The position numbers and the translations under genes were made by a program. DNA of 64,000 nucleotides from Holophagales bacterium (lineage in GTDB: Bacteria; Acidobacteriota; Thermoanaerobaculia; UBA5066), in contig JADKBZ010000016.1 of assembly GCA_016714815.1 (NCBI GenBank), forward strand, positions 116,609 through 180,608. The letters run 5' to 3'. Every line of letters starts with the position of its first letter. Positions within the stretch are counted from its first letter, which is position 1. A model generated the notes under the pieces. It was not told the origin of the DNA and ran no database searches. It saw only the letters and a program-made list of their open reading frames with translations. Below are positions 19,101 through 27,698 of the stretch, one piece after another.

Positions 19101-22100
19101 TCGGGCGAGACGAACGCGCTCCTGGCCTCGGGAACGTGGAACGACATCGACGCTCTCGTGGCGGAGGGCGAGAGCTCGGGCCTCTTCACCCGGGAGCTCG
19201 GCGGGAGCTTCGCGGCGGTCGAACGCGCATGGGGCGTTCCCGTTCGCTGGGCGTCGTGGACCGTCCTCGCGCCCGTCGCCGACGTGAAAGCCGCGCTCGC
19301 GGGCGAGGAGAGGGTCCACCTCGCGATCGTCCACGGCGACGACGAATGCGTCGTCTCCGGCGACGAGGAGGCCTGCGCCCGCGTCGTCGAGGCGCTGGGG
19401 CCGAGCCGGGGCGTGCGCCTCGGCTACCCGCTCGCCGTCCACGTTCCCGAGCTCGACGCGGTCCGCGAGGAGTGGCTTTCCCTGCACCGCCGGCCGACGA
19501 CGCCGCCTCCTCCGGCCGGGTCGAATCCGCCCGCCCGCTTCTACACGAACGCCACCGGCGTCCGCTACGTGCCGACGTCCGAGAGCTGCGCGCAGGCGAT
19601 CCTCGGCCAGGCGAACCGGACGCTCGACCTGCGCCCGACCATCCTCGCGGCCTGGGAGGACGGCGTCCGCGTCTTCGTCGAGCACGGGCCGCAGGCGGCC
19701 TGCGGCCGCTGGATCCGCGCGATCCTCGGCGAGCGCGAGGCGCTCGTCGTCAGCCTCGACCGGAAGGGGCAGGGCCTCGAGGCGACGCTCGACGCCGTCG
19801 CGGCGCTCGTCGCCGCGGGCGTGCCGATGCGCGCCGGCGCTCTCGGCGAGCTCGACGCGATGCTGCGCGCCGAACGGCCCTCTCCTCCGAGCGGCCGGAG
19901 CGTGACGTTCCCGGCGCACCTTCCCGAGATCTCCCTTCCGAAGGTCCCGGCACCTGGCCTCCCGTCCGGCCTCGCGGGTGCTCGCGTCATGGCCCCGGCT
20001 CCGGCCCTGCCCGCGGTCGTCGACGAAGACTGGGCTCCGCGGCGGCGCGACCCCGACGTCCCGGCCGCTCCGCCCGTTCCGCCCGCCGAGACCGTTCCCT
20101 TGCCCGTGCGCGCGGTGCACGCGGCCGTTTCGCCCTCGCCCGTCTCCGTCGCTTCTCCCGTCCTCGACGGCTTCCGCGCGCACGTCGCGCAGCTCTCGCA
20201 GATCCAGCAGGACTTCGTCCTGGCGCAGCAGGCGCTGCACGAGCGCTTCCTCTCGGGGCGCGGCGCGGCGATGGAGACGTTCCTTTACGCGGCCCGTCTG
20301 GCGGGAACGGCGGAGAGTGTTCCGGCGTCGCCGCCGGGTCCGACCGTTTCGACCTCCACGCCGGCGGACGTCCGTGTGATTCCGATGTCCCCGGCGGCCG
20401 CGGCGCGTCCGGCGGCTTCGCCGTCCGTCGAGGCCCCTCGCGCCGGTGGCGATCCCGTCGGCCCCCGCTTCGACCGCGGCCAGCTCGAGATTCACGCCGG
20501 AGGGCGGATCTCCGGGCTCTTCGGCCCGGAGTTCGCCGCGCAGGACCGCCACGTTCGGCAGGTCCGGATGCCGCTCCCGCCGCTTCTCCTCGCCGACCGC
20601 GTCGTCGGCCTCGCGGCCGAGCCGGCGAGCATGGGGAAGGGAACGATCTGGACCGAGACCGACGTGACGTGGGATTCCTGGTACCTGCACCAGGGGCACA
20701 TGCCGGCGGGCGTGATGATCGAGGCGGGGCAGGCCGACCTGATGCTCATCTCGTACCTCGGCGTCGACCTCCTGAACAGGGGAGAGCGGGTCTACAGGCT
20801 CCTCGGCTGCGAGCTGACGTACCACGGCGACCTGCCGCGGGCCGGCGACACGCTCCGCTTCGGGATCCACGTGGACGGCCACGCGGCGCAGGGCGCCGTG
20901 CGGCTCATGTTCTTCCACTACGACTGCGTCAACGGCGGCCGGCCGCAGCTGACGGTGCGCAAGGGCCAGGCGGGCTTCTTCACCGACGAGGAGCTCGCCG
21001 CCTCCGCCGGGTGCCTCTGGAGCCCGGAAGAGCAGCCGGTCGTTCCCGATCCGCGCCTGGCGTCCCCCGCGGCTCGCTCGGAGCGGAGCCGCTTCGAGAG
21101 GGAAGACCTCGACGCGTTCGCCCGTGGCGACGCGTTCGCCTGCTTCGGCCCGGGTTTCGAGAAGGCGCAGACCCACACCCGGAGCCCGCGGATCCAGGAA
21201 GGGCGGATGCTCCTGCAGGACCGCGTCACCGACCTCGACGTCGCGGGTGGAGCGTGGGGGCGCGGCTACCTGCGCGCGGAGCTCGACGTTCGCCCCGACC
21301 TCTGGTTCTTCGACGGCCACTTCAAGAACGACCCGTGCATGCCCGGGACGCTGATGTTCGAGGGGTGCCTGCAGGCGATGGCGTTCTACCTCGCGGCCCT
21401 CGGCTTCACGCTTCCCCGCGACGGCTGGCGGTTCCGGCCCGTCCCCGACCTGCCGTACCAGCTTCAGTGCCGAGGCCAGGTCACCCCCTCGTCGCACCGC
21501 CTCGTCACGGAGGTGTTCGTCGAGGAGGTCGTCGACGGACCGGTCCCGACTCTCTACGCCGACCTTCTCTGCACGGTCGACGGCCTGAAGGCGTTCCACG
21601 CGCGGCGCGTCGCGCTCGAGCTCGTCCCCGACTGGCCTCTCGAGGCGATGCCGGCCCTCCTCGCCGAGGCCGCGAGAGACACGCGGCCGACGGCCGAGTC
21701 CGGCGGCTTCCGCTTCGACCAGGCGAGCCTCCTGGCCTGCGCGTGGGGAAAGCCGTCGAAGGCCTTCGGGCCGATCTACACGCGCTTCGACGGGCCGGGG
21801 CGCGTCGCCCGCCTCCCGGGGCCGCCCTACCTCTTCATGAGCCGCGTGACCCGGGTCGACGGCCCGATCGGTGTGATGAAGCCGGGGGCGTCGGTGACGG
21901 TCGAGTACGACGTTCCGGCCGACGCCTGGTACTTCGGCGAGAACGGCTGCCGGACGATGCCGTTCGCCGTCCTCCTCGAGGCGGTGCTGCAGCCGTGCGG
22001 CTGGCTCTCGAGCTACGTCGGCTCGGCGCTCAGCGTCGACGAGGAGCTCGGCTTTCGCAACCTCGACGGGACGGGGACGCTCCTCGGCGAGGTCTTCCCC

Positions 22101-24857
22101 GGCACCGGCACGCTCACGACGCGCGTGAAGCTGAACACCGTCTCGGCGACCGGCGCGATGATCATCGAGTCGTTCGAGGTGACCTGCTCCGCGGGGGACA
22201 GGCCGGTCTACGAGATGAAGACCGTCTTCGGCTTCTTCCCGCCGGCCGCGCTCGCCAACCAGGCCGGTCTGCCGATCCCCGATGCCCACCGCGAGCTCCT
22301 CGAGAGGCCGAGCGACTTCCTCGTCGACCTCACCGCACGGCCGCCGGCATTCTTCGACCCGCGCCGGCCGCGGCTCGCCGGTCCGATGCTCCTGATGCTC
22401 GACCGCGTCGACGGCCTCTGGCCCGCCGCGGGGAAGGCGGGCCTCGGCCAGCTGCGGGCCGTGAAGGACGTCGACACGGACGAGTGGTTCTTCAAGGCCC
22501 ACTTCTTCCAGGACCCGGTGCAGCCCGGCTCCCTCGGGATCGAGGCGATGATCCAGGCGCTGCAGCTCTTCATGCTCCAGGCGGGGATGGACGACGGGAT
22601 CGCCGCGCCCCGCTTCGAGGCCATCGGCGTGGAAACGCCCCTGACCTGGAAGTACCGCGGGCAGGTTCTCCCGCACCACCGGACCGTTCACACCACGATC
22701 GAGATCACGGCGGCGGGGCGGGACGAGCGGGGTGCGTGGGCGACGTGCGACGCGAGCCTCTGGTCGGACGGGCGGCGGATCTACGAGGCGGCGAACCTCG
22801 GCATGCGGATCGTCGCGGGCGAGCCGGAATCCGGTGCCCGCGCAGGGGAGATCGTCCTCGACCCCGGCCACGACCTGTGGCTACAGGACCACCGTCCCAC
22901 CTGGACCGCGCCCGCCCTCCCGATGATGAGCATGGTCGACCTCCTCGCCCGCGGCTCCACGGGCGACGGTCCGGTGACCGGCCTCAGGGACCTGCGGGTG
23001 AGCGGCTGGTTCCTCGTGAGCGAGCCGCGGCGGCTCCGCTGTGAGCAGTGCGGCGAGAGCGTCCGGCTTCTCGCCGTCGAGCCGGACGGCGAGAAGGAGG
23101 TCGCGCGCGCGTCGGTGCGGCACGGGAAATACGCGCCCCGCCCCGATCCGCTTCCCGAGGCCCGTGGCGTGGAGGTCCCGCTCCCTTACGAAACGGGCGC
23201 GCTCTTCCACGGACCGGCATTCCAGGTCGTCGAGCGCCTCGTGATGGGGCGGGGAGAGTGCTCGAGCCTGCTTCGTGCTGCGAGCGGCGTCCCCGCGAGC
23301 CTTCTCAATCCGGGGCTTCTCGACGGCGCCACGCACGGCATTCCCCACGCGGACCTCCACTCGTGGGACGACGCTTCCGATCCGGGGAAGGTCGCCTTCC
23401 CCGCGTTCCTCCCCGAGATCGACTTTTTCGGGCCGACGCCGGTCACGGGGACCCTCCGCTGCGAGGTCCGCCAGCAGCCGTACTTCGGAAGCGCCGACTA
23501 CCCGGTCTTCCTCGTCCAGCTCATCGGGCCCGATGGCGTCTGGTGCCAGCTCCGGCTCGTCGAGTCGTCCTTTCCCAAGGGGCCGCTCGGCTCGGCGGAG
23601 CCGGCCGCGCGCCGCGAGTTTCTCCGCGACCGTTCCCCGGTCGAGGGGCTGCGCCTCTCGCGCGTCGAGGAGGGCGTCACGGTCCTGACGGACGCCCAGG
23701 TCGCGGCGACCGACTGGCTGGCCGGCACCGTCGCGGCCCTCTACGGCTCGCGCGAGACCGAGGCGATCGCCCGCGCCGAGCACGCCGCGGCCGCCCACGC
23801 GCTCCACCCGGGCCGGGTCTTCGCGCAGCTCCCGCTCACCCGCTTCGACCTCGAGGCCCGCCGCACGGGGGGTGAGGTGCGCGTCTCGGGCGACGGCCGG
23901 GGAACGCTCGATCTCTCGCCCCTCCGGAAGTTCTGGACGCGCTGGTTCGACCGCGGGCCGTGGCCCGTAGAGGACCTCTACTACGGCCTCGTCGGCCGCT
24001 TCGTCGACCGCGTCGTCGTCGAGGACCCGGCGGCCTACGCCGCGCTGCGGGGCCGGAGCGTCCTCTACCTCGCGAACCACCAGACGGGCGTCGAGTCGCT
24101 CCTCTTCTCGATCGTCGCGTCGGCGCTGAACGAGGTCCCGACGGTGACCCTCGCCAAGATCGAGCACAGGGAGACCTGGCTCGGGCGGCTCATCGCGCAC
24201 GCCTTCTCGTACCCGGGCGTCACCGACCCGCGCGTCATGACGTTCTTCGACCGGGAGGACAAGGCGAGCCTCGTCCGCGTCATCGGCGAGCTCGCCGCCG
24301 AGATGACGGGGCCGGGGCGCTCCGTCATGGTCCACGTGGAGGGAACGCGCGCCCTGAGCTGCCGCAGCCGGGTCGAGAAGATGAGCGGCGCCTTCCTCGA
24401 CCTGGCGATGAAGGTCGGTGCCCCCGTCGTCCCGGTGCGGTTCGTCGGCGGCCTCCCCGCGGACCCCCTCGAGACGCGCCTCGAGTTCCCCTTCGGGATG
24501 GGCCGCCAGGAGATCCACTTCGGTGCCCCCCTGATGCCCGAGCGCCTCGCCGCCCTTCACTACGGCGCCCGCAAGGAGCTCGTCCTCTCGGCGATCAACG
24601 GCCTCGGAATCCCGAATGCGAGGGAGCGGCCCTTCCCCGGCGACCCGGTGTTCGCGGGTCGCGTGAACGCCTGGCAGGCCGCGTGCGGCGTCGCTCACGA
24701 GCACGCGACGCTCCACGAGGTCCTCGCGGAGCTGGAGAACCCCGGAGACGAAATCCGCCGGCTCCTGGCGGCCCCGTCCGCGGCCGCGCTCGCGGGGGAC
24801 GAGAGCCCGGAGGGGCGGTGGCTCGCGGAGCTGGGCCGCAGACTGCTGGGAGGGTGA
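16155..24857 (+). CDS. pfaC: PfaC-type megasynthase with fused PfaB-like AT and terminal glycerolipid acyltransferase
   Basis: This 2,900-residue protein reads, in order: a ketosynthase (1-445; C197, H332, H368 intact); a chain-length factor (about 465-800) with Glu630 at the catalytic-Cys position and a Lys/Glu-rich insert near 705-745; an acyltransferase (about 893-1235; S982 in GYSSGE); a Pro/Ala linker; and two FabA-type double-hotdog dehydratases. DH1 spans about 1443-1830 with H1722 in FDGHFKNDPCMPG. DH2 spans about 1850-2220 with H2116 in FKAHFFQDPVQPG. Each has a degenerate first half (H1515 region; N1930 where His is expected). A PKS-type dehydratase-like pair follows (H2246, D2390; G and P of HxxxGxxxxP not conserved), then a 1-acylglycerol-3-phosphate acyltransferase-like domain (about 2580-2830; NHQTGVE with H2642/E2647, and EGTR at E2729). 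The order resembles myxobacterial Pfa3. The last domain may move the finished acyl chain to a glycerolipid. Confidence 0.95.
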   Translation: MAFAPIAIVGRSCVLPGALDPSALWELVAAGRDLVGPAPEGRWGLDRDQILRDAGGPAPDAAWSDRGGYVEGFETIWNPEGFGVGAKELDGLDQLVPWVLHTAREAFRDAGDEKAGIAGATAAGSVTRPRTGAIFGNLGFPSEGMAAYARSVWTGGGLGPGGIAVDPRNRFMSGGTAALLRRALGLGAGVFSIDAACASALYALKLACDRLHDGDADVMLAGAVQRADDLFLHVGFTALGALSRSGRSRPFHREADGLVPAEGAAFVVLKRLDDARRDGNTIHGVIRGVGLANDGRGKGLLAPSEEGQERAIRAAYEEAGLGPERVSLIEAHATGTPVGDGAEVRSTGAVYAGLSGVPLGSLKSNLGHLITVAGVAGLLKVLGAMKAGMRPPTLHAGEPLDALAGSPFRLVERLEPWPSDGPRVASVSAFGFGGNNAHLIVSEDDPELGGSSASRAGASRAPLAPALAVVGLGCAVSSAADRTRFAQALFSSESLLDGRGEGRMGPVELDLDGLRFPPRDLGQTLPQQLAILRAAGEALDGCGALPRERTGIFVGMEPDPEVARWGTRWRLARTAREAGAPPEWLGKARDAVVPVLESASVVGTMPNIPANRLSSQLDLGGRAFTVQAGEASGTVALSLAMRALRRGELDAALVGAVDLSSESVQRSAIGSLAPEGKAIPPGDAAVLLIVKRLEDAERDGNRVYALIDEVEEETERKAKKAKEAEKKTKQKEEGPGGDEALLELDGEGPMSLVPRFGHAWAASDLVHVAAAALSLHHRRLPGGKPWLPQDPSARVAGVGMTNGPRIRLTEAGGHARRAEDDPPRLHLFAGADRTEVMDALRTGREGTGEESGARLAFVATGGSFANVRARALSHLETGAPAGPGIHFRERPLGGELGFIFAGAGAAYRGMGRDLLERLPSLAVSLSRRSRRLPRALAWSFEDDSREPTVLEQLWGASALCQLHAGLTLGLLGLTPDAWMGYSSGETNALLASGTWNDIDALVAEGESSGLFTRELGGSFAAVERAWGVPVRWASWTVLAPVADVKAALAGEERVHLAIVHGDDECVVSGDEEACARVVEALGPSRGVRLGYPLAVHVPELDAVREEWLSLHRRPTTPPPPAGSNPPARFYTNATGVRYVPTSESCAQAILGQANRTLDLRPTILAAWEDGVRVFVEHGPQAACGRWIRAILGEREALVVSLDRKGQGLEATLDAVAALVAAGVPMRAGALGELDAMLRAERPSPPSGRSVTFPAHLPEISLPKVPAPGLPSGLAGARVMAPAPALPAVVDEDWAPRRRDPDVPAAPPVPPAETVPLPVRAVHAAVSPSPVSVASPVLDGFRAHVAQLSQIQQDFVLAQQALHERFLSGRGAAMETFLYAARLAGTAESVPASPPGPTVSTSTPADVRVIPMSPAAAARPAASPSVEAPRAGGDPVGPRFDRGQLEIHAGGRISGLFGPEFAAQDRHVRQVRMPLPPLLLADRVVGLAAEPASMGKGTIWTETDVTWDSWYLHQGHMPAGVMIEAGQADLMLISYLGVDLLNRGERVYRLLGCELTYHGDLPRAGDTLRFGIHVDGHAAQGAVRLMFFHYDCVNGGRPQLTVRKGQAGFFTDEELAASAGCLWSPEEQPVVPDPRLASPAARSERSRFEREDLDAFARGDAFACFGPGFEKAQTHTRSPRIQEGRMLLQDRVTDLDVAGGAWGRGYLRAELDVRPDLWFFDGHFKNDPCMPGTLMFEGCLQAMAFYLAALGFTLPRDGWRFRPVPDLPYQLQCRGQVTPSSHRLVTEVFVEEVVDGPVPTLYADLLCTVDGLKAFHARRVALELVPDWPLEAMPALLAEAARDTRPTAESGGFRFDQASLLACAWGKPSKAFGPIYTRFDGPGRVARLPGPPYLFMSRVTRVDGPIGVMKPGASVTVEYDVPADAWYFGENGCRTMPFAVLLEAVLQPCGWLSSYVGSALSVDEELGFRNLDGTGTLLGEVFPGTGTLTTRVKLNTVSATGAMIIESFEVTCSAGDRPVYEMKTVFGFFPPAALANQAGLPIPDAHRELLERPSDFLVDLTARPPAFFDPRRPRLAGPMLLMLDRVDGLWPAAGKAGLGQLRAVKDVDTDEWFFKAHFFQDPVQPGSLGIEAMIQALQLFMLQAGMDDGIAAPRFEAIGVETPLTWKYRGQVLPHHRTVHTTIEITAAGRDERGAWATCDASLWSDGRRIYEAANLGMRIVAGEPESGARAGEIVLDPGHDLWLQDHRPTWTAPALPMMSMVDLLARGSTGDGPVTGLRDLRVSGWFLVSEPRRLRCEQCGESVRLLAVEPDGEKEVARASVRHGKYAPRPDPLPEARGVEVPLPYETGALFHGPAFQVVERLVMGRGECSSLLRAASGVPASLLNPGLLDGATHGIPHADLHSWDDASDPGKVAFPAFLPEIDFFGPTPVTGTLRCEVRQQPYFGSADYPVFLVQLIGPDGVWCQLRLVESSFPKGPLGSAEPAARREFLRDRSPVEGLRLSRVEEGVTVLTDAQVAATDWLAGTVAALYGSRETEAIARAEHAAAAHALHPGRVFAQLPLTRFDLEARRTGGEVRVSGDGRGTLDLSPLRKFWTRWFDRGPWPVEDLYYGLVGRFVDRVVVEDPAAYAALRGRSVLYLANHQTGVESLLFSIVASALNEVPTVTLAKIEHRETWLGRLIAHAFSYPGVTDPRVMTFFDREDKASLVRVIGELAAEMTGPGRSVMVHVEGTRALSCRSRVEKMSGAFLDLAMKVGAPVVPVRFVGGLPADPLETRLEFPFGMGRQEIHFGAPLMPERLAALHYGARKELVLSAINGLGIPNARERPFPGDPVFAGRVNAWQAACGVAHEHATLHEVLAELENPGDEIRRLLAAPSAAALAGDESPEGRWLAELGRRLLGG

Positions 24858-24949
24858 GCGGGAAGGGCCGGACGGGGAACGGCTGCCCGCGGGGGCACGA
24901 GTCGGCCTTGCTTGCCCGCCCCGGCTGTCGGAGTCATCATGGCAGGTCG

Positions 24950-26482
24950 GTGAGAGGGTTCCGAAGTCTCCTGTCCGGCGCTCTGGCGCTGCTCGCCCTC
25001 CTGGGCGCCTCGTGCGGCCGAGAGCGCGACGCGGCCCCTGGTCGGGCGGAGCGGAGGCTCACGGTCGCGGTCCGCGCCGACATCACCGGGGTCTTCCCGG
25101 AGCCGCCGACGCAGAGAGAGTCGTTCACGATCGACCTCTTCTCGAACGTCCTCGAGGGGCCGTTCCGGCTCGACGAGAACCTCGCGGTGCAGCCGGCGCT
25201 CGTCTCGACCTGGACGAACCCGGACGATCGGACCTGGGTCTTCCGGCTGCGCGAGGGGATCCGGTTCTCGGACGGCACGCCCCTCACGTCCACGGACGTC
25301 GTCGCGTCGCTTCGGGCGGCGGTCGAGAAGCCGTTCCCTACGGGCGCGTTCCTCTCGGCGATCTCGAAGGTCGAGGCGAGCGGCCCGTTCGAGTTCCGGG
25401 TGACGACGCGGGAGCCGTCCGCGGTCCTTCCGTCCTATCTCACCGGCGCGTTCGTCATCTCGGCCCGGGCGCTCGCGATGAGCCCGATTCTCCCTGTGGG
25501 AACGGGGCCGTACGTCTACGCGGGCCGGGAGCCGGGGAAGGAGATCCGCCTCACCCGGAACCGGTTCCACGAACCAGCGGCTCCTTTCGACGAGGTGCTC
25601 CTCCGGGTCCTTCCCGATCCCGTCGAGAGGGTCGCCGCGCTCCTGGCGGGACGCGTCGACATCGCCGACGCCCTCCCCCTCGACGCGGTGGAGCGGCTCT
25701 CGCGCGAGAGCGGGCTGGTGGCCCTTACCCGCCCCGGAATCCGGGTCCTCTACCTCGCGCCGCGGGTCGACCGGCCGCCGTTCTCCGACCTGCGCGTCCG
25801 GGAGGCGCTCGACCTCGCGATCGATCGCGACGAGCTGAACGCCCGCGTCTACCACGGCCGTGGCACGCCCGCCTCGCAGCCGGTGCCGGTCGCCGTCGCC
25901 GGCTACGACGCCTCGATTCCCGTCGTCCGCGCCGACAGGACGCAGGCGCGCGCGCTCGTTCACGCGGCCTCGCGCGGCGCCGGGATCGACGTCGTCCTCG
26001 ACGCTCCGAGCGATCGCTACCTGAACGACGTGGCGCTCGCCCACGAGGCGAAGCGCCAGATGGAGCTCGCGGGCTTCCGCGTCACGGTGAGGGCGAGGCC
26101 GAAGGCGGAGTTCTTCCCCTCCCTCGCGAGGGGGGAGGCGCAGCTCTACCTCTTCGGCTGGGGGTGCGACACGCTCGAAGCGGGCGACATCCTGAACGGC
26201 GCCTTCCGTTCGCGCGCCACCTCGGGGGCGCGGAACGACAACTACCAGGGCCTCGCCGACTCCGTCGTCGACGGTGCCACCGACGCGGCGACCCGGGCGA
26301 CGGAGGCGGAGCAGAGGCTAGAACACCTGCACGCGGCGATGAACCGGCTTCGCGAGCTCCGGGCGACGATTCCGCTCGTCGTCATGCCCGAGACGATCGC
26401 GTACTCGAAACGGATCTCCTGGACGCCTCCCCCGACGTTCGTCCTGAGGCTTCACGAGGTCGGCCTGGCCCCGCCGCGCTGA
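24950..26482 (+). CDS. ABC transporter solute-binding protein, family 5 (peptide/nickel type)
   Basis: This 510-residue secreted protein has an N-terminal hydrophobic segment ending LLALLGASCG, so it may be a lipoprotein although the lipobox is weak. It then has the SBP_bac_5 fold markers LVSTWTNPDDRTWVFRLREG, IRFSDGTPLTSTDVVAS, GTGPYVY and LYLAPRVDRPPFSDLRVREA. Family members bind oligopeptides, nickel or lipidic head groups. No permease or ATPase gene is adjacent, so its transporter is elsewhere or it acts alone. It starts at a GTG 92 nt after pfaC on the same strand and could be read through from it. The ligand is unknown. Confidence 0.88.
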   Translation: MRGFRSLLSGALALLALLGASCGRERDAAPGRAERRLTVAVRADITGVFPEPPTQRESFTIDLFSNVLEGPFRLDENLAVQPALVSTWTNPDDRTWVFRLREGIRFSDGTPLTSTDVVASLRAAVEKPFPTGAFLSAISKVEASGPFEFRVTTREPSAVLPSYLTGAFVISARALAMSPILPVGTGPYVYAGREPGKEIRLTRNRFHEPAAPFDEVLLRVLPDPVERVAALLAGRVDIADALPLDAVERLSRESGLVALTRPGIRVLYLAPRVDRPPFSDLRVREALDLAIDRDELNARVYHGRGTPASQPVPVAVAGYDASIPVVRADRTQARALVHAASRGAGIDVVLDAPSDRYLNDVALAHEAKRQMELAGFRVTVRARPKAEFFPSLARGEAQLYLFGWGCDTLEAGDILNGAFRSRATSGARNDNYQGLADSVVDGATDAATRATEAEQRLEHLHAAMNRLRELRATIPLVVMPETIAYSKRISWTPPPTFVLRLHEVGLAPPR

Positions 26483-26528
26483 CAGCGGACGGAGGCCCGC
26501 CGCGCGGGTCGCGGAGGACCGGGGTACC

Positions 26529-27662
26529 ATGGGCGCGGCCATGATCGTCCTCGTCGATTCGTCGCTCGCGGAGGACTCGGAGGAACGGAGGCTGACCCTC
26601 GAGAGCCTCACGAACCTTCCGGGGATCGAGGTCCGCGTCCACACCATCCGGGGGGCCCGGCAGACCCTCACCGAGATCTACCTGATCGGCGACACCGCCC
26701 GCCTCTCCGTCGAGGAAATCTCCGCCCTGCCGGGCGTGGAGCGGGTCGTCCGCGTCTCGGAGGAGTACCGGATCCTCGGGCGGCACAAGGACGACAGCCG
26801 GGCCGCCGGCTTCACGTACAACGGCGTCTCCTTCACCGAGGACAACCTCAACGTCTTCGCCGGCCTCTGCGCCGTCGACACGAAAGAGAGCGTCGAGGAG
26901 ATGTTCCGGGCGCTTCGGCAGCACGGTCAGGTCTGCAGCCGGATGGGGGCCTACAAGCCGCGTTCGAGCCCGTACTCGTTCCAGGGGCACGGCAAGGCGT
27001 GCCTGCCGTGGGTCTTCGAGCTCGCGGGCAAGTACGGGATCAGGGTGATCGCCATGGAGATCACGCACGAGAGCCACGTGGACGAGGTGGCCGAGAGCCT
27101 GGAGCGGACCGGGCACCCGACGGGCGTGATGCTCCAGATCGGCACGCGCAACATCCAGAACTTCGAGCTCCTCAAGGTCGTCGGCCGGCAGCGGGAGTTC
27201 CCCATCCTCGTCAAGAGGGGCTTCGGCATCTCGCTGAGCGAATCGCTCAACGCCGCCGAGTACCTCGCGAGCGAAGGGAAGACGGAGATCGTCTTCTGTC
27301 TCCGGGGCGTGAAGACGAACCTGGGCGACCCGCACAGGAACCTCGTCGACTTCTCCCACGTGCCGGTCGTCAAGCGGCTGACGCGGATGCCGGTCTGCGT
27401 CGACCCGTCGCACTCCGTTGGCTCGCGCGAGCGCGCGCCCGACCGGATGCTCGACCTGATGCACGTGACGGCGCAGGGAGTCGTGGCCGGGGCCGACATG
27501 GTCCTCGTCGACTTCCACCCCGCGCCGGCGAAGGCTCTCGTGGACGGGCCGCAGGCCCTGCTTCTCAAGGAGCTGCCGTGGTTCCTCGAGGACGTCGCCC
27601 TCGCCCGGGAATGCTACGAGAAGCGCCGCGCGCTGGTCGGGCGTCACGCGGCGGCGTCTTAG
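26529..27662 (+). CDS. DAHP-synthase-family aldolase, divergent paralogue
   Basis: This 377-residue protein has the ferredoxin-like N-terminal regulatory domain and the DAHP-synthase TIM barrel of the AroF/AroG(Tm) class. This class condenses phosphoenolpyruvate with erythrose-4-phosphate for aromatic biosynthesis. Conserved pieces are FAGLCAVDT (C114, metal), GAYKPRSSPYSFQGHG, QIGTRNIQNFELLK, LVKRG, DPSHS (H295) and LVDGPQ (D339). Two positions are unusual: the family CERG motif reads CLRG (L258), and the metal-binding VEVH reads VDFH (D328). It may therefore be an altered aldolase rather than the housekeeping enzyme. ATG 26529 is placed well after GGAGGA. A decayed relative of its 3' end lies at 36.3 kb. 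Confidence 0.85.
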   Translation: MGAAMIVLVDSSLAEDSEERRLTLESLTNLPGIEVRVHTIRGARQTLTEIYLIGDTARLSVEEISALPGVERVVRVSEEYRILGRHKDDSRAAGFTYNGVSFTEDNLNVFAGLCAVDTKESVEEMFRALRQHGQVCSRMGAYKPRSSPYSFQGHGKACLPWVFELAGKYGIRVIAMEITHESHVDEVAESLERTGHPTGVMLQIGTRNIQNFELLKVVGRQREFPILVKRGFGISLSESLNAAEYLASEGKTEIVFCLRGVKTNLGDPHRNLVDFSHVPVVKRLTRMPVCVDPSHSVGSRERAPDRMLDLMHVTAQGVVAGADMVLVDFHPAPAKALVDGPQALLLKELPWFLEDVALARECYEKRRALVGRHAAAS

Positions 27663-27698
27663 GGCGAAGCTTTCCACTCGTAGCCCCGGAGGAACGCC

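Noticed and set aside
16071..22871. Very long minus-strand open frame of more than 2,200 codons opposite pfaC
   Set aside because: It is a mirror of the high-GC third-position bias of pfaC. Its translation is Arg/Glu/Gly/Leu-rich low complexity without domains, while the plus strand has intact active sites throughout.
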